DNA of 64,000 nucleotides from Hyphomicrobium denitrificans ATCC 51888 (GCF_000143145.1 NC_014313.1:1240001-1304000); one strand, 5' to 3'. Shown: positions 1 to 8,431, counted from the stretch's first letter. Notes: generated by a model not told the origin, from the sequence alone. Numbers and translations: made by a program.

Positions 1-457
1 ATCCCGAGTGCTGAGCGTCGCCGGCAAGGTCGGTGGTAAGATTGCTTTGCCGGTCGCAGCAGTCGTTGCCACCGTTGAGTCCGTCAAAGGCTACAAAGAG
101 GACGGGATTCGCGGCGCAGTTCGAGAGGGCGTTAACGCGCTCGATCCGAGTTCCCTCGTGATGCCGGAAGGCAAGGGCCTGGTCGAACGCCTGTTCGATC
201 GCTTTGCGGGATCGGCCAAGCGTGACGCTGCGAGCGTCTCGTCTGATCGCAAAGCAGCTGGCCGCCAGGCTGCGGCGCGTGAGCATACGCTCGAATTGAC
301 GCCGTTGGCACAGACGCCGCCAGCCGTGACGCCTAACAAGCAGGCGCCGCACCAAGCGGCCGAGAGCGTTGCTCATATCAACCACGGTTGGACGGACGCG
401 GCTCGAGCAGCCTCGCAACGAGTCCGCGGCGTCAACGTCACAATTCAGGGCAAGTAA
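1..457 (+). CDS. Hypothetical phage protein, possibly 5'-truncated by the window
   Basis: The reading frame is open back to the window edge. A GTG at position 8 could start a 149-residue protein, but the true start may lie upstream. The first 35 residues are small and hydrophobic (Ala/Val/Gly-rich). The rest is polar and Ala/Arg-rich with a stretch like the tail of a larger virion or internal protein. It ends one base before the next gene, so it belongs to the same transcript. I do not recognise a family, and a role in the phage particle is only inferred from position. Confidence 0.5.
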   Translation, partial: SRVLSVAGKVGGKIALPVAAVVATVESVKGYKEDGIRGAVREGVNALDPSSLVMPEGKGLVERLFDRFAGSAKRDAASVSSDRKAAGRQAAAREHTLELTPLAQTPPAVTPNKQAPHQAAESVAHINHGWTDAARAASQRVRGVNVTIQGK

Positions 458-643
458 ATGGCCTGCGGAGGTTGTCAAAAGCGAGCCGAAGCGATCCGAG
501 CCGGCATGGTCGCAATCGCAAACGGCGATAAGGATGCGCTGCAGGCCGCCACAGCCGATTTCGCGGCTGCTACCCGTGCAGACGTCGGTCGGATCAAAAC
601 GGCCGCTGTTGCGCGCCTGGCTGCGAATAGGGGTAAACGATGA
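458..643 (+). CDS. Small Cys-containing phage protein of unknown function
   Basis: This 61-residue protein begins at an ATG directly after the previous stop and overlaps the next start by four bases, which indicates translational coupling. It opens with a Cys-Gly-Gly-Cys pair near residues 3-6, which could be a redox or metal site. The remainder is a predicted helix rich in Ala, Arg and Asp. No family is recognised. Tight packing with its neighbours is the main support for its being real. Confidence 0.5.
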   Translation: MACGGCQKRAEAIRAGMVAIANGDKDALQAATADFAAATRADVGRIKTAAVARLAANRGKR

Positions 644-828
644 AAAAGCCGCTTATGGGAGTGTCCGAGGGCGCCTGGTCGTTCAATGCCGAGGCAGAGG
701 ATCGCAAGGTGTTTCTCACAGTGGCGACGTCCACGGGATCGACTGAGATCGCGCTGCATTCGGATGAGGCGCTCTGCTTGGCTCGCGCTATCCTGGTCGA
801 AATGAGCGATTTCGCAATCGATGGCTAA
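640..828 (+). CDS. Small hypothetical phage protein
   Basis: This 62-residue protein starts inside the ATGA overlap with the preceding gene and overlaps the following gene by eight bases. Its sequence alternates polar and hydrophobic residues in a way that suggests a small beta-sandwich followed by a helix (roughly residues 40-58). No motif is recognised. It belongs to the same short operon as its neighbours, and its role is unknown. Confidence 0.5.
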   Translation: MKKPLMGVSEGAWSFNAEAEDRKVFLTVATSTGSTEIALHSDEALCLARAILVEMSDFAIDG

Positions 829-1726
829 TCGCCAGATCATCAATACGGCCTCGCCGATCGCCCGCGGGCGGATCTCGGCGCCGCTCAATCTCAAAACGGC
901 GCCGGTTGGCTCTGGACCGTTGGCGCTGCCGACGGCCAATCCGACGCCTAACGTCAGCATGACGGCGAAGGGCGGGTTTCTGATCCAAACCGGAACAGAG
1001 ACGCTGCGATCCGCACAAGCGGCCGGCATGCCCACAGCGCCCGTCGCGGCCTCAATGGCATCGCTCCGGAGAATGGCGAAGGCCGGCTATCTCGGCAGCG
1101 GCGCGGGCGTTCAGAACATGGCGCGCAAGGCTGAGGCGAGTATGGTTGGCGGTGCGGGAATCGAGATCATTATCGACACGCGCGATATTCTGAAAATCTC
1201 GGAAGGCCTCGCCGCTGCCGGTATTATCCTCGCCGAGGGTCATGCGATCCTGTCGAAGGCAATCAACGACGGCGCGCGCAAATACAATACGACCATCAAG
1301 CGCAAACTGCAGGCTTGGACCGGGTTGCGGGACCAGGCGCGCATCGTGCGAGCTATATCGACCGTCTATTCAACGCCGGCGACGCTCGCCGCTGTTATCC
1401 GCGTCCGCGATAGGTTTGTGCGCATCACGGCCGACTATTTCGGAGCATCCTGGTCGAGGGCCAATCCGGGGGCGGTTCATTCCGCCTGGAATCGAAGGCA
1501 GTTAGCGGTCCATGCGTTTATGATCCCTGGCAAGGCGCCGGTATTTAAGCGGGTCGGATCGAGTAAGTATCCTATCGCGCCGATATGGGGGCCGGCCTTG
1601 CCGCGCGAAATTGATCGGCATCGCGGCGAAGTCGAAGCCGAAGTTAATGCGATCGTTCGAACGCGTGTTTTGGCAACCGGCGAGCGGCTGCTCGCGATGG
1701 CCGTCGCGCGCGCCGCGCGCCGCTGA
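821..1726 (+). CDS. Minor tail protein Z-like (GPZ family) phage protein
   Basis: The 301-residue product has an N-terminal region of unknown function (about 1-125). After it comes a region resembling lambda minor tail protein Z: a helix with INDGARKY near residue 148, a basic segment, then a core ending in the pattern FKRVGSSKYPI and a Gly-Pro-Ala-Leu-Pro turn before a long C-terminal helix. GPZ-type proteins act at tail completion. In lambda this gene lies between the head joining genes and the tail tube, so its place before the terminase here is unusual. The assignment rests on pattern similarity only, and another virion morphogenesis protein is possible. Confidence 0.5.
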   Translation: MANRQIINTASPIARGRISAPLNLKTAPVGSGPLALPTANPTPNVSMTAKGGFLIQTGTETLRSAQAAGMPTAPVAASMASLRRMAKAGYLGSGAGVQNMARKAEASMVGGAGIEIIIDTRDILKISEGLAAAGIILAEGHAILSKAINDGARKYNTTIKRKLQAWTGLRDQARIVRAISTVYSTPATLAAVIRVRDRFVRITADYFGASWSRANPGAVHSAWNRRQLAVHAFMIPGKAPVFKRVGSSKYPIAPIWGPALPREIDRHRGEVEAEVNAIVRTRVLATGERLLAMAVARAARR

Positions 1727-1978
1727 TTGGTCGATGCAACGCGAGCAATGGCGCCCATGCAACCCGTACCCCGCCACGGGTCCCTGCTGGGTCGATTTTG
1801 CCTCTGCGGGCCACGCAGCCCCGAAACCGTGCTAGGTGCGAATTTTTTTTGTGAGTTGCACCCCTTTGAGTTTCAAGGGCTTAAACCAACAAAGTTAGAG
1901 TCTTTGGAATCGGTTAGAGCCTAAAACCTCACAAGTGCAACGGGGGGTGCAATAGGGGGTTGCAAATGGGGTTGCACT
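1727..1978 (+). other. Non-coding stretch before the terminase genes, possible cos region
   Basis: This stretch holds no convincing gene. Short open frames exist but have no recognisable product and poor start signals. It contains an A/T run near 1844-1852 and, at its right end, a cluster of TGCA-containing repeats described separately. In lambda the cohesive-end site lies just upstream of the small terminase gene, so a cos or pac site could lie here. That is inference from position and repeats. Confidence 0.35.
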
Positions 1979-1985
1979 ATGGGGG
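1935..1985 (+). repeat. Four TGCA-centred iterons overlapping the terminase start
   Basis: TGCA occurs at 1936, 1948, 1961 and 1973, a period of 12, 13 and 12 bases. Each copy is preceded by G or T and followed, after three to five bases, by a run of four or more G. The last copy covers the ATG of the small terminase gene. An oppositely oriented match (TTGCACCCC) lies at 1856-1864. Regular spacing close to a helical turn is typical of cooperative protein-binding sites such as those bound by Nu1-type small terminases. Confidence 0.5.
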
Positions 1986-2590
1986 ACGTTTTGACCATCG
2001 AGGCGGTCCGTTTGGTATCGCCTGCGGCTGCCGGTGCCGAGCTCGGAGGCATCAGCCGGCAGCGCGTAAACAAGCTCGCCGAGCGATGGCCTGAGGTTAA
2101 GGTCGACGGCAAAATTGACGTCGAGAAGCTTAAGCAACTCAGAGCGGCGCATGCCGACCCGCTCAAACAGATGGCCTGGCAGCATAGCGAACGCGCTCGC
2201 GCCACGCAGGCCGAGCCGCTCCGATCGCCGCCGACTAGGACCTCGATCTCGCCGGCGGCAGCGGGCGACGCTGACGAGCCCGAACAGGGCGAACTCTCGC
2301 TCGAAAAGATGGATTTCGCCGCCGTAAAGACGGAACGCGAGCGATCGAACGCGCGCTTGGCGCAGCTGCGCGTGCTTGAGGAAGAAGGGCGACTAATCCC
2401 GCGGGACGAGGTTGTCGCCATGAATTTCGCCATTGCGCGCAAGCTCCGGGACCGGATCGGCGGCTTTCCGACAAAGTTGCAGCAATTCATTCCGTCCGAG
2501 GCCATGCAGATGCTGACGGATGAATGCGACAAGCTAGTTAAGGAACTTCAATCCGACGCACAGCGCGTCTCCGAGGGCGACGTCGACTAA
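1979..2590 (+). CDS. Terminase small subunit, Nu1-like
   Basis: This 203-residue protein starts with a predicted winged helix-turn-helix (about residues 8-55, around GGISRQRVNKLAERWPEV), the DNA-recognition part of Nu1-type subunits. A variable, proline-rich linker follows (75-100). A C-terminal helical region containing KLRDRIGGFPTKLQQF (about 158-173) is characteristic of phage small terminases and probably contacts the large subunit. It recognises the packaging site and hands DNA to the motor. Its stop overlaps the large-subunit start (TAATG). The iterons covering its own start may be its binding site, allowing autoregulation. Confidence 0.82.
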   Translation: MGDVLTIEAVRLVSPAAAGAELGGISRQRVNKLAERWPEVKVDGKIDVEKLKQLRAAHADPLKQMAWQHSERARATQAEPLRSPPTRTSISPAAAGDADEPEQGELSLEKMDFAAVKTERERSNARLAQLRVLEEEGRLIPRDEVVAMNFAIARKLRDRIGGFPTKLQQFIPSEAMQMLTDECDKLVKELQSDAQRVSEGDVD

Positions 2591-4461
2591 TGCTGGCAGG
2601 TGTTTCGGAGGCGATCCGCTCAGTCGTCAGATTGGGCTGGGTTGAGGGCCTAGAATTACCGCCGCGGCTCAAAATCAGCCAATGGGCCGACGAGCATCGG
2701 CATATTGCGGCCGGTACCGGACCAGAGCCTGGGCATTGGAACACCGACCGGACGCCATTCGCGCGAGAGCCGATGGACGCAGCATGCGATCCTGACGTCG
2801 AAATTATCGTGCTCGAATGGTCTTCGCAGGTCGGTAAGACCGAAGTCCTGCTCAATGCGGCCTGTTACTACATCGACCAGGATCCGAGCCCACAAATGTT
2901 TGTGTTGCCGGATCTCAACCTTGCGGAATCGTTCTCGACGAACCGTTTCTCGCCGACCGTCGAAGCGTCGCCGCGGCTGCTCGAGCGGATCGGTCGTGCC
3001 AGGTCGCGCGATAGCGATCAAAAGAAGCTCGAAAAATCTTACGCCGGTGGCGATATCGTTTTCGCTGGTGCGAATTCCGCGTCGAGCCTGGCGTCTCGTC
3101 CGCGGCGCATCGTGATTTTCGATGAGATTGACAAGTATAAAGCCTCGATCGGCAACGACGGCGACCCGATCAAGCAGGGCTTTCAACGAACGCAGAATTT
3201 TTGGAATCGGAAGAAATTTCTGGCGTCAACGCCGACGATCGAAGGCGCGAGCGCAATCGACGCCTGGTTTCTGCGCTCGGATCAGCGTTATTTCGAGGTC
3301 CCTTGCCCGCATTGCGGCCTGTTTCAGGCGCTCGAATGGGAATCCGTCAAATGGGACAAGGGAAAGCCGGAAACAGCCCGTTATCATTGTGGTCATACTG
3401 ACGAGAAAACCGGCGAGATTGTTGGTTGCGGTGAGCCGTGGGATCAGCGCCAGGTCTTACTCGCAGTCCGGAAAGGCCTCTGGAAAGCGCGCGCCCCGTT
3501 CAATGGCGTTGCCGGATTTAAGATCTGGGCCATTTATTCGCCATGGGTAAGTATGGCGGACCTGGTCAAAGAGTGGGAGGACTGCGAAGGCAAGCCGGCC
3601 GAGGAGCAGACCTTCTGGAATCTAAAATTAGGCCGTGTCTATAACCCGTCGAAAAAGGCGAAGACGACACCGCAAGAACTATTCGACCGCCGCGAAGATT
3701 ACGGACCAAGCTCAAATGGCTATGTCATTCCCGACGAGGTCCTCGCGATAACGGCCGGTGTCGACGTCCAGGCCGATCGCTTCGAATGCCAATATATTGG
3801 CTGGGCCGCGGGCGATGAGAAATTTGTCCTCGATCATGTGATCCATTACGACGATCCCACGGCGCCCGGCGCGTTCGAACGCATGGAACAAGCGCTGTTA
3901 TTTCGAGAATTCGACCTTGAGAACGGCGAAACGCTCGCGGTTGAATCGGTCGCAATCGACGCCGGCAACTGGTTTCAGGTCGTTATGGAGTTTGTCCGCG
4001 CGAGCCGCGCCGCTTTCAAGCCGTACTATGCCACCAAAGGCAAAGACGGCGCAGGTAGGCAGCTGATGCGCGAGTCGGAGAGTAAATTCAAACTCGGCGC
4101 AAAGTTGCATTTGATCGGCGTCGACGATGGAAAAACGATGCTTTATCACGAACTCGCCGTCGTGCCGGACGAAAAGGCTGGAATTCAGCGCTATCGTGTA
4201 CACTTTCCGAAGCACCTAGAGCTCAAATATTTCGAGCAGCTTGTCTCTGAAACGCTAAAGATCGACTATCGCAAGGGGCGTCCGGTCCGCGTTTGGATGC
4301 CGCCGGCCGGCGGCAAGCGAAACGAAGCTCTCGATACCTTCATTTATGCCATGGCGGCACGCGCGCCGCTCGCGATCGATTACGACCAGCGTCGGGCCGA
4401 TCGGCAAGGCACTGCGCGCAAGGTCGACGGCGCGTTAATCGCGAGCTTTTTCAAAAGGTGA
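2590..4461 (+). CDS. Terminase large subunit, GpA family
   Basis: The 623-residue product matches the lambda GpA family in length and motif order. A Walker A-like motif (SSQVGKTE) lies near residues 78-85 and a Walker B motif (RIVIFDEID) near 173-181, forming the packaging ATPase. A zinc-type CPHC pair near residue 239 and a further His/Cys set near 262-277 are also typical. The C-terminal half, with acidic residues in GVDVQADRFE (about 394-403) and AIDAGN (about 455-460), fits the nuclease that cuts concatemers. It works with the small subunit at the portal vertex. The start is chosen from the overlap with the preceding stop. Confidence 0.95.
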   Translation: MLAGVSEAIRSVVRLGWVEGLELPPRLKISQWADEHRHIAAGTGPEPGHWNTDRTPFAREPMDAACDPDVEIIVLEWSSQVGKTEVLLNAACYYIDQDPSPQMFVLPDLNLAESFSTNRFSPTVEASPRLLERIGRARSRDSDQKKLEKSYAGGDIVFAGANSASSLASRPRRIVIFDEIDKYKASIGNDGDPIKQGFQRTQNFWNRKKFLASTPTIEGASAIDAWFLRSDQRYFEVPCPHCGLFQALEWESVKWDKGKPETARYHCGHTDEKTGEIVGCGEPWDQRQVLLAVRKGLWKARAPFNGVAGFKIWAIYSPWVSMADLVKEWEDCEGKPAEEQTFWNLKLGRVYNPSKKAKTTPQELFDRREDYGPSSNGYVIPDEVLAITAGVDVQADRFECQYIGWAAGDEKFVLDHVIHYDDPTAPGAFERMEQALLFREFDLENGETLAVESVAIDAGNWFQVVMEFVRASRAAFKPYYATKGKDGAGRQLMRESESKFKLGAKLHLIGVDDGKTMLYHELAVVPDEKAGIQRYRVHFPKHLELKYFEQLVSETLKIDYRKGRPVRVWMPPAGGKRNEALDTFIYAMAARAPLAIDYDQRRADRQGTARKVDGALIASFFKR

Positions 4462-4464
4462 CGA

Positions 4465-4710
4465 ATGGCCGGAACGTGCGTGGAAGAACTGACGAAGATA
4501 TACAATGCCATAATGGCTCTGAATTCTGGTCAGCGCGTCGTCGGCGTCAGCATTGGCGAAAGATCGGTCCAATACTATCAGCAGCAGATCCCGGATCTGC
4601 AGAAGCTGTACCGGGTTTTTTATCGCCAGTGTGGTGCTGATAGCGGCTTAGTCGATCTTTCCGATTCGAGCATGGTCCTACGCGGCCCGCCGGCGCGCAT
4701 TCCAAGGTAA
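4465..4710 (+). CDS. gpW-like head-to-tail joining protein
   Basis: This 81-residue protein lies between terminase and portal, exactly where gpW sits in lambda. It shows the gpW family layout: an N-terminal helix, then a beta-hairpin around VVGVSIGERSVQYY (residues 25-38), then a second helix (42-52). gpW completes the filled head and provides the platform for tail joining. The family is small and divergent, so position carries much of the weight. Confidence 0.75.
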   Translation: MAGTCVEELTKIYNAIMALNSGQRVVGVSIGERSVQYYQQQIPDLQKLYRVFYRQCGADSGLVDLSDSSMVLRGPPARIPR

Positions 4711-4719
4711 ATTCTGCAC

Positions 4720-6345
4720 ATGACAGACAACGCGAACGCACCAGGCGATCATCTGGCGCTGCATACGGCTGCGCTCACGTCATGGGTGCACGCCTATCGC
4801 GACGGCCGTACTCGCGGCGGTGGCGAGGTCGCTGTTTGGCGCCCGCGCAACCTCTCGGCTGACAAAGCGGCGCTTTATGATGCTGGCATGCTCAGGGCGC
4901 GGGCCCGTGACCTGGTGCGCAACAACGCACACGCCAAAAACGCCGTTAGGATGAACGACGACGCCGTTTCTGGTTCTGGCGTCAAGCTCGCTTTGCGGAT
5001 CGACTGGCGGTCGCTCGGCATCAATGACAAGGAAATCGCGAGCGAATGGCAGGATTACGTCACGCGCCAATGGGAAGCCTATGCGGAGGGCGTTGAATTT
5101 CAGGCCGATGCTCAGAGGCAGAGCACGTTCTCAGAAATGTTTGCTCTGGTAAATCGCACTCGGTTTATCGACGGCGACGCGCTTGCTGTGCTCGAACTTA
5201 AGCAAGGCACCGGAGCCTATCAAACTTGCATAAATTTGATCGATATCGACCGGCTTTCAAACCCGATGGGAGCGCCGGACACAAAATTTCTTCGCGGCGG
5301 AATCGAGCGCGACGCTGTTGGAGAACCGCTGGCGTACTATATTCGGCTATCGCATCCCGATGACGTCGGCGTCGAGCTTTCATCGCTCAGCTGGCAACGT
5401 GTCCCGCGACAGACACCATGGGGCCGACCGATTGTGCTGCACGTTTTCAATAAGCAGCGCCCGGAGATGACTCGCGGCGTTTCAGAATTCGCGTCGGTTA
5501 TTCACGCATTCAAAATGCTCGGCACCTATCGAGACACAGAACTGCAGTCGGCCATTACGCAGGCGGGATTTACCGCTGTAATAAAAACCGAGCTCGATTA
5601 TGGCGCGGCGTTTCAAGTCATCGGCCTGCACGGTGCCAAGGCTGCGGGCGGCAGCGGCGGGCCGCTGGTCGACGGCATTACGGGCGCAATGAAACTCGCC
5701 AGCGACTATCACAATGCGAACGATGATATTACATTCAACGGCAACAAAATACCTCATTTGCTGCCAAATGAGAGCCTAGAATTCAATCGACCGACGCATC
5801 CGAATACTAATTTCGACGGTTTCGAGAGCGCCTTTCTCAAGAATTTGGCGGCCGGCCTCGGTGTTGAGGCGCATGAACTCGCGAAAAATTACAAAGAGGT
5901 CAATTATTCCGCTGCGCGCGCCGCATTGCTTGCCGTTTGGCGGACGTATCGCGCCCGCAGGAATCATCTGGTGCAGCATTGGGCGATGCCGTTCTTTAGC
6001 GCCTGGTTGGAAGAAGGTGTTGCGATCGGTACGATCAAATTGCCGGTCGGTGTGACGGATTTTCTCGCGGCAAAACCCTATCTCGTCCGCGGCGAGTTCA
6101 TCGCCTGGGGCAAGCCAATGATTGATCCCTACAAGGAACGCCAGGCGCAGCAACTTGGCGTTCAAATGGGCGTCGAAACGGTCGAGGATATTGCCGCCGA
6201 AGAAGGCGCGAACTGGCGCGACAAGGCCGAGCAGATCGCGACCGAAAAGAAGTATTTCGAAGGGCTCGGCCTGCCTTATCCCGGCAGCACTCCGCTCGCG
6301 CCGCCGCTGCAGAACGAACAAAGCAACTCGCCGGACGGAGTTTAA
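4720..6345 (+). CDS. Portal protein, GpB family
   Basis: The 541-residue product is a lambda-type portal: it has the family length, the N-terminal segment rich in charged residues with RDLVRNNAHAKNAVRMNDD (about 64-82), and the conserved YSAARAALLAVWR near 397-409. Portals form a dodecameric ring through which DNA enters the head and to which the tail joins. The gene follows gpW and precedes the head protease, as in lambda. The C-terminus is Asn/Ser/Pro-rich and probably disordered. The ATG lies ten bases after the previous stop. Confidence 0.95.
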   Translation: MTDNANAPGDHLALHTAALTSWVHAYRDGRTRGGGEVAVWRPRNLSADKAALYDAGMLRARARDLVRNNAHAKNAVRMNDDAVSGSGVKLALRIDWRSLGINDKEIASEWQDYVTRQWEAYAEGVEFQADAQRQSTFSEMFALVNRTRFIDGDALAVLELKQGTGAYQTCINLIDIDRLSNPMGAPDTKFLRGGIERDAVGEPLAYYIRLSHPDDVGVELSSLSWQRVPRQTPWGRPIVLHVFNKQRPEMTRGVSEFASVIHAFKMLGTYRDTELQSAITQAGFTAVIKTELDYGAAFQVIGLHGAKAAGGSGGPLVDGITGAMKLASDYHNANDDITFNGNKIPHLLPNESLEFNRPTHPNTNFDGFESAFLKNLAAGLGVEAHELAKNYKEVNYSAARAALLAVWRTYRARRNHLVQHWAMPFFSAWLEEGVAIGTIKLPVGVTDFLAAKPYLVRGEFIAWGKPMIDPYKERQAQQLGVQMGVETVEDIAAEEGANWRDKAEQIATEKKYFEGLGLPYPGSTPLAPPLQNEQSNSPDGV

Positions 6346-6350
6346 CCGCT

Positions 6351-7640
6351 ATGACAATGCTGCCGCTTTTGGCTGACCGGATCATCGGCCAGCCGCTGCT
6401 AATCACGACCGAAAAACTTGAGGTAATTCTCGGAGTTTTGGGCGGCCGGATCGGCATCGAGGACGTATTTCAGGCGCCGGCGCCGGATGCGAACCGTTTT
6501 GCAGGCCGGGAATCGCAGCGCGGCCCGTATCGCGTGACGTCGAACGGTATCGCTATCGTTCCGATTATCGGCAGCCTGGTTAACCGCGGTGCCTATATCG
6601 GCGCATCTTCCGGCCTCACGAGTTATGAGGGCATTAGCGAGCAGCTAAAAAAGGCGAGCACGGATTCCGAGGTGCGCGGGATCCTGCTCGACATGAATAC
6701 GCCAGGCGGCGAAGCGGCGGGCACGTTCGAAGTTTCGAACTTGATAATGGAGATCCGCAAGAAAAAGCCGGTTGTCGCGATGGTCGCCGATATGGCGTGC
6801 TCGGCCGGCTATGCGATCGCCTCGGCGGCGAGCCAGATCTATACGACGCAAACCGGCATGATGGGTTCGATCGGCGTCGTTTGGGTGCACTTCGATCGCT
6901 CTTTGCAGATGCAGAACGAGGGGATTAAGCCGACGATTTTGCACGCCGGGGCGCGCAAGGCCGAGGGCAATCCTTTCGAGCCGCTCTCTCGAGTAACGAA
7001 AGCCAATTTTCAAGCCGAGATCGAGAAACTGCACTCGCTTTTCATCGAGACGGTCCTCGATGGCCGCCCGAGCCTCAAAGAGGCCGATCTCCGAGCAACT
7101 GAGGCGGCCGTGTTTATGGGCCAAGACGCCGTCAAGATCGGCCTGGCGGACGGTGTTTCAACGTTTGATCGCGTTCTGGAAGTGATGAGTCAGCAGATCA
7201 CAAAACTGCCGGCGGCGCCGGCGGGCTACGAAAGCAACCCAAAGGAGAAGAAAGCTATGACGAACCAGCCGGCCGCGGAAGCGGCAAGCGGGACGGACCA
7301 GGCCGCTCTCGACGCCGCGCGCGCCGATGGCGTCAAGGCAGGCCGTACTGAGGAACGCGCTCGCATTGCATCGATCCTGGCTCTGCCAGAAGCGAAAGGC
7401 CGCCAGGCACTCGCGATCGAGCTTGCAACCGGCAGCGATATGAGTGCCGAACAGTGCTCGAAAATGCTGGCGAAGGCCGCCGAGGAAAAACCGGCCGCCG
7501 GCGCGAGCTCGTTTTACGACGCTATGGCCGCGAATGGCGGGAAGCCGAACGTCGCGACAAGTGGCGGCGACGCGCAGCCCAAAGATCGCGCGCAAGCGAA
7601 TATCGAACGCCAAGCGAAGCGTTTCGCGGCAATGGTCTAA
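6351..7640 (+). CDS. Head maturation protease, S49 family, with C-terminal scaffold domain
   Basis: The 429-residue product combines an S49 (SppA-like) serine protease (about 55-285) with a scaffold-type tail. The nucleophile is probably the serine in MACSAGYAIA (about residue 148), with a downstream Lys of the Ser-Lys dyad expected near the region around 196-204. After residue 302 the sequence becomes Ala/Glu-rich and helical, as in lambda C/Nu3. Protease and scaffold direct capsid assembly and are then processed. An internal ribosome site gives a separate scaffold product. The start lies five bases after the portal stop. Confidence 0.92.
   Translation: MTMLPLLADRIIGQPLLITTEKLEVILGVLGGRIGIEDVFQAPAPDANRFAGRESQRGPYRVTSNGIAIVPIIGSLVNRGAYIGASSGLTSYEGISEQLKKASTDSEVRGILLDMNTPGGEAAGTFEVSNLIMEIRKKKPVVAMVADMACSAGYAIASAASQIYTTQTGMMGSIGVVWVHFDRSLQMQNEGIKPTILHAGARKAEGNPFEPLSRVTKANFQAEIEKLHSLFIETVLDGRPSLKEADLRATEAAVFMGQDAVKIGLADGVSTFDRVLEVMSQQITKLPAAPAGYESNPKEKKAMTNQPAAEAASGTDQAALDAARADGVKAGRTEERARIASILALPEAKGRQALAIELATGSDMSAEQCSKMLAKAAEEKPAAGASSFYDAMAANGGKPNVATSGGDAQPKDRAQANIERQAKRFAAMV
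7257..7640 (+). CDS. Nested in-frame scaffold protein, Nu3-like
   Basis: An ATG at 7257 lies in the same frame as the protease (codon 303) and is preceded by AAAGGAGAAG at 7241-7250, the strongest Shine-Dalgarno sequence in this stretch, nine bases from the ATG. It would give a 127-residue, mostly helical, Ala/Lys/Glu-rich protein ending with the protease. This is the layout of lambda C and Nu3, where the scaffold is made from an internal start inside the protease gene. The ribosome site is seen directly, and the function is inferred from the family. Confidence 0.8.
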   Translation: MTNQPAAEAASGTDQAALDAARADGVKAGRTEERARIASILALPEAKGRQALAIELATGSDMSAEQCSKMLAKAAEEKPAAGASSFYDAMAANGGKPNVATSGGDAQPKDRAQANIERQAKRFAAMV

Positions 7641-7691
7641 GTGCCGGCGCTTTCACCAATCTGAAAATTGATTATTTAGGAGCTCGATACG

Positions 7692-8366
7692 ATGGGACGC
7701 GCGCTTAGAACTGCGACATGGGACGAACCGACAGCCGTTTCGGACGTTCTCAAGTCGGAAAAGGAAGGCCATTTTTGCCGCGGGGTTGGCGTGATTAAGA
7801 GCGGCGCCGGCGTTTGCGATATTGGCCTCGTGCTCGGCAAAATATTGACGGGCGCGGCGACGGCTACTGCAAAAGCCGGCGGCAACACCGGAACGGGCAC
7901 TGTCGGCGCCGTTGCCGTCAACCAAGGCGCCAAAACCGGTGTTTACAAGGTCCGATTTACGGCCGCGACCGTGTTTCAGGTATTGGATCCTGACGGAAAC
8001 GTTATCGGCGGCAACGGTGCGACCGGCACAGCATTCGCCGACGATCTCGGCTTTACGATCGCGGCCGGGGGTACTGCATTCATCGCGGGCGACGGTTTCG
8101 ATATTACGGTCGCTGCAGGTTCAGGAAAATTGGTGGCTTACGATCCAACGGCAAATGACGGCAGTCAGATCGCCGACAGCGTCCTGTTGCACAAGGTCGA
8201 CGCAACGAGCGCGGACGTCGCCGGCGCTGTTATTCTCGCTAATGGTCCAGCAGAGATATCGCCGGCTGGCCTGAAATGGGGTGCGAACGTGACGACGCAG
8301 GCGCATCGTGACGCGGCACTCGCTGTTCTGGCAAAAAAGCTGATCTTGGCTCGCCAGAGCGCTTAA
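7692..8366 (+). CDS. Head decoration protein, lambda gpD-like with central insertion
   Basis: The 224-residue product keeps features of phage decoration proteins at both ends: a start region leading into VGVIKSGAGVCDIGLVLGKI (about 32-51) and an end with DVAGAVILANGPAEIS (about 176-191) followed by a helix. Between them lies a Gly/Thr/Ala-rich beta domain (about 52-150) with the pattern FQVLDPDGNVIGG (95-107). Lambda gpD is about 110 residues, so this one carries an added domain known from other phages. It would cap capsid three-fold sites and stabilise the filled head. Its position before the capsid gene agrees. Confidence 0.82.
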   Translation: MGRALRTATWDEPTAVSDVLKSEKEGHFCRGVGVIKSGAGVCDIGLVLGKILTGAATATAKAGGNTGTGTVGAVAVNQGAKTGVYKVRFTAATVFQVLDPDGNVIGGNGATGTAFADDLGFTIAAGGTAFIAGDGFDITVAAGSGKLVAYDPTANDGSQIADSVLLHKVDATSADVAGAVILANGPAEISPAGLKWGANVTTQAHRDAALAVLAKKLILARQSA

Positions 8367-8395
8367 AGCTCCGTCACAACGCCACACGAATAAAG

Positions 8396-8431
8396 CGCGG
8401 TCCTCGAAAAAGGGCCGCGTTTCGCATTTTT
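8396..8431 (+). terminator. Hairpin between decoration and capsid genes
   Basis: A nine-pair stem (8396-8404 with 8411-8419, one G-T pair) with loop CGAAAA is followed by TTT and, five bases later, a run of T. It could act as a partial terminator that adjusts capsid to decoration protein levels, or as an RNA stabiliser. Confidence 0.5.

Noticed and set aside
1727..1924. A 65-residue frame directly after the Z-like gene
   Set aside because: The start would be TTG without a ribosome site, the sequence has no family resemblance, and the region contains an A/T run and repeats more typical of a regulatory or cos region.
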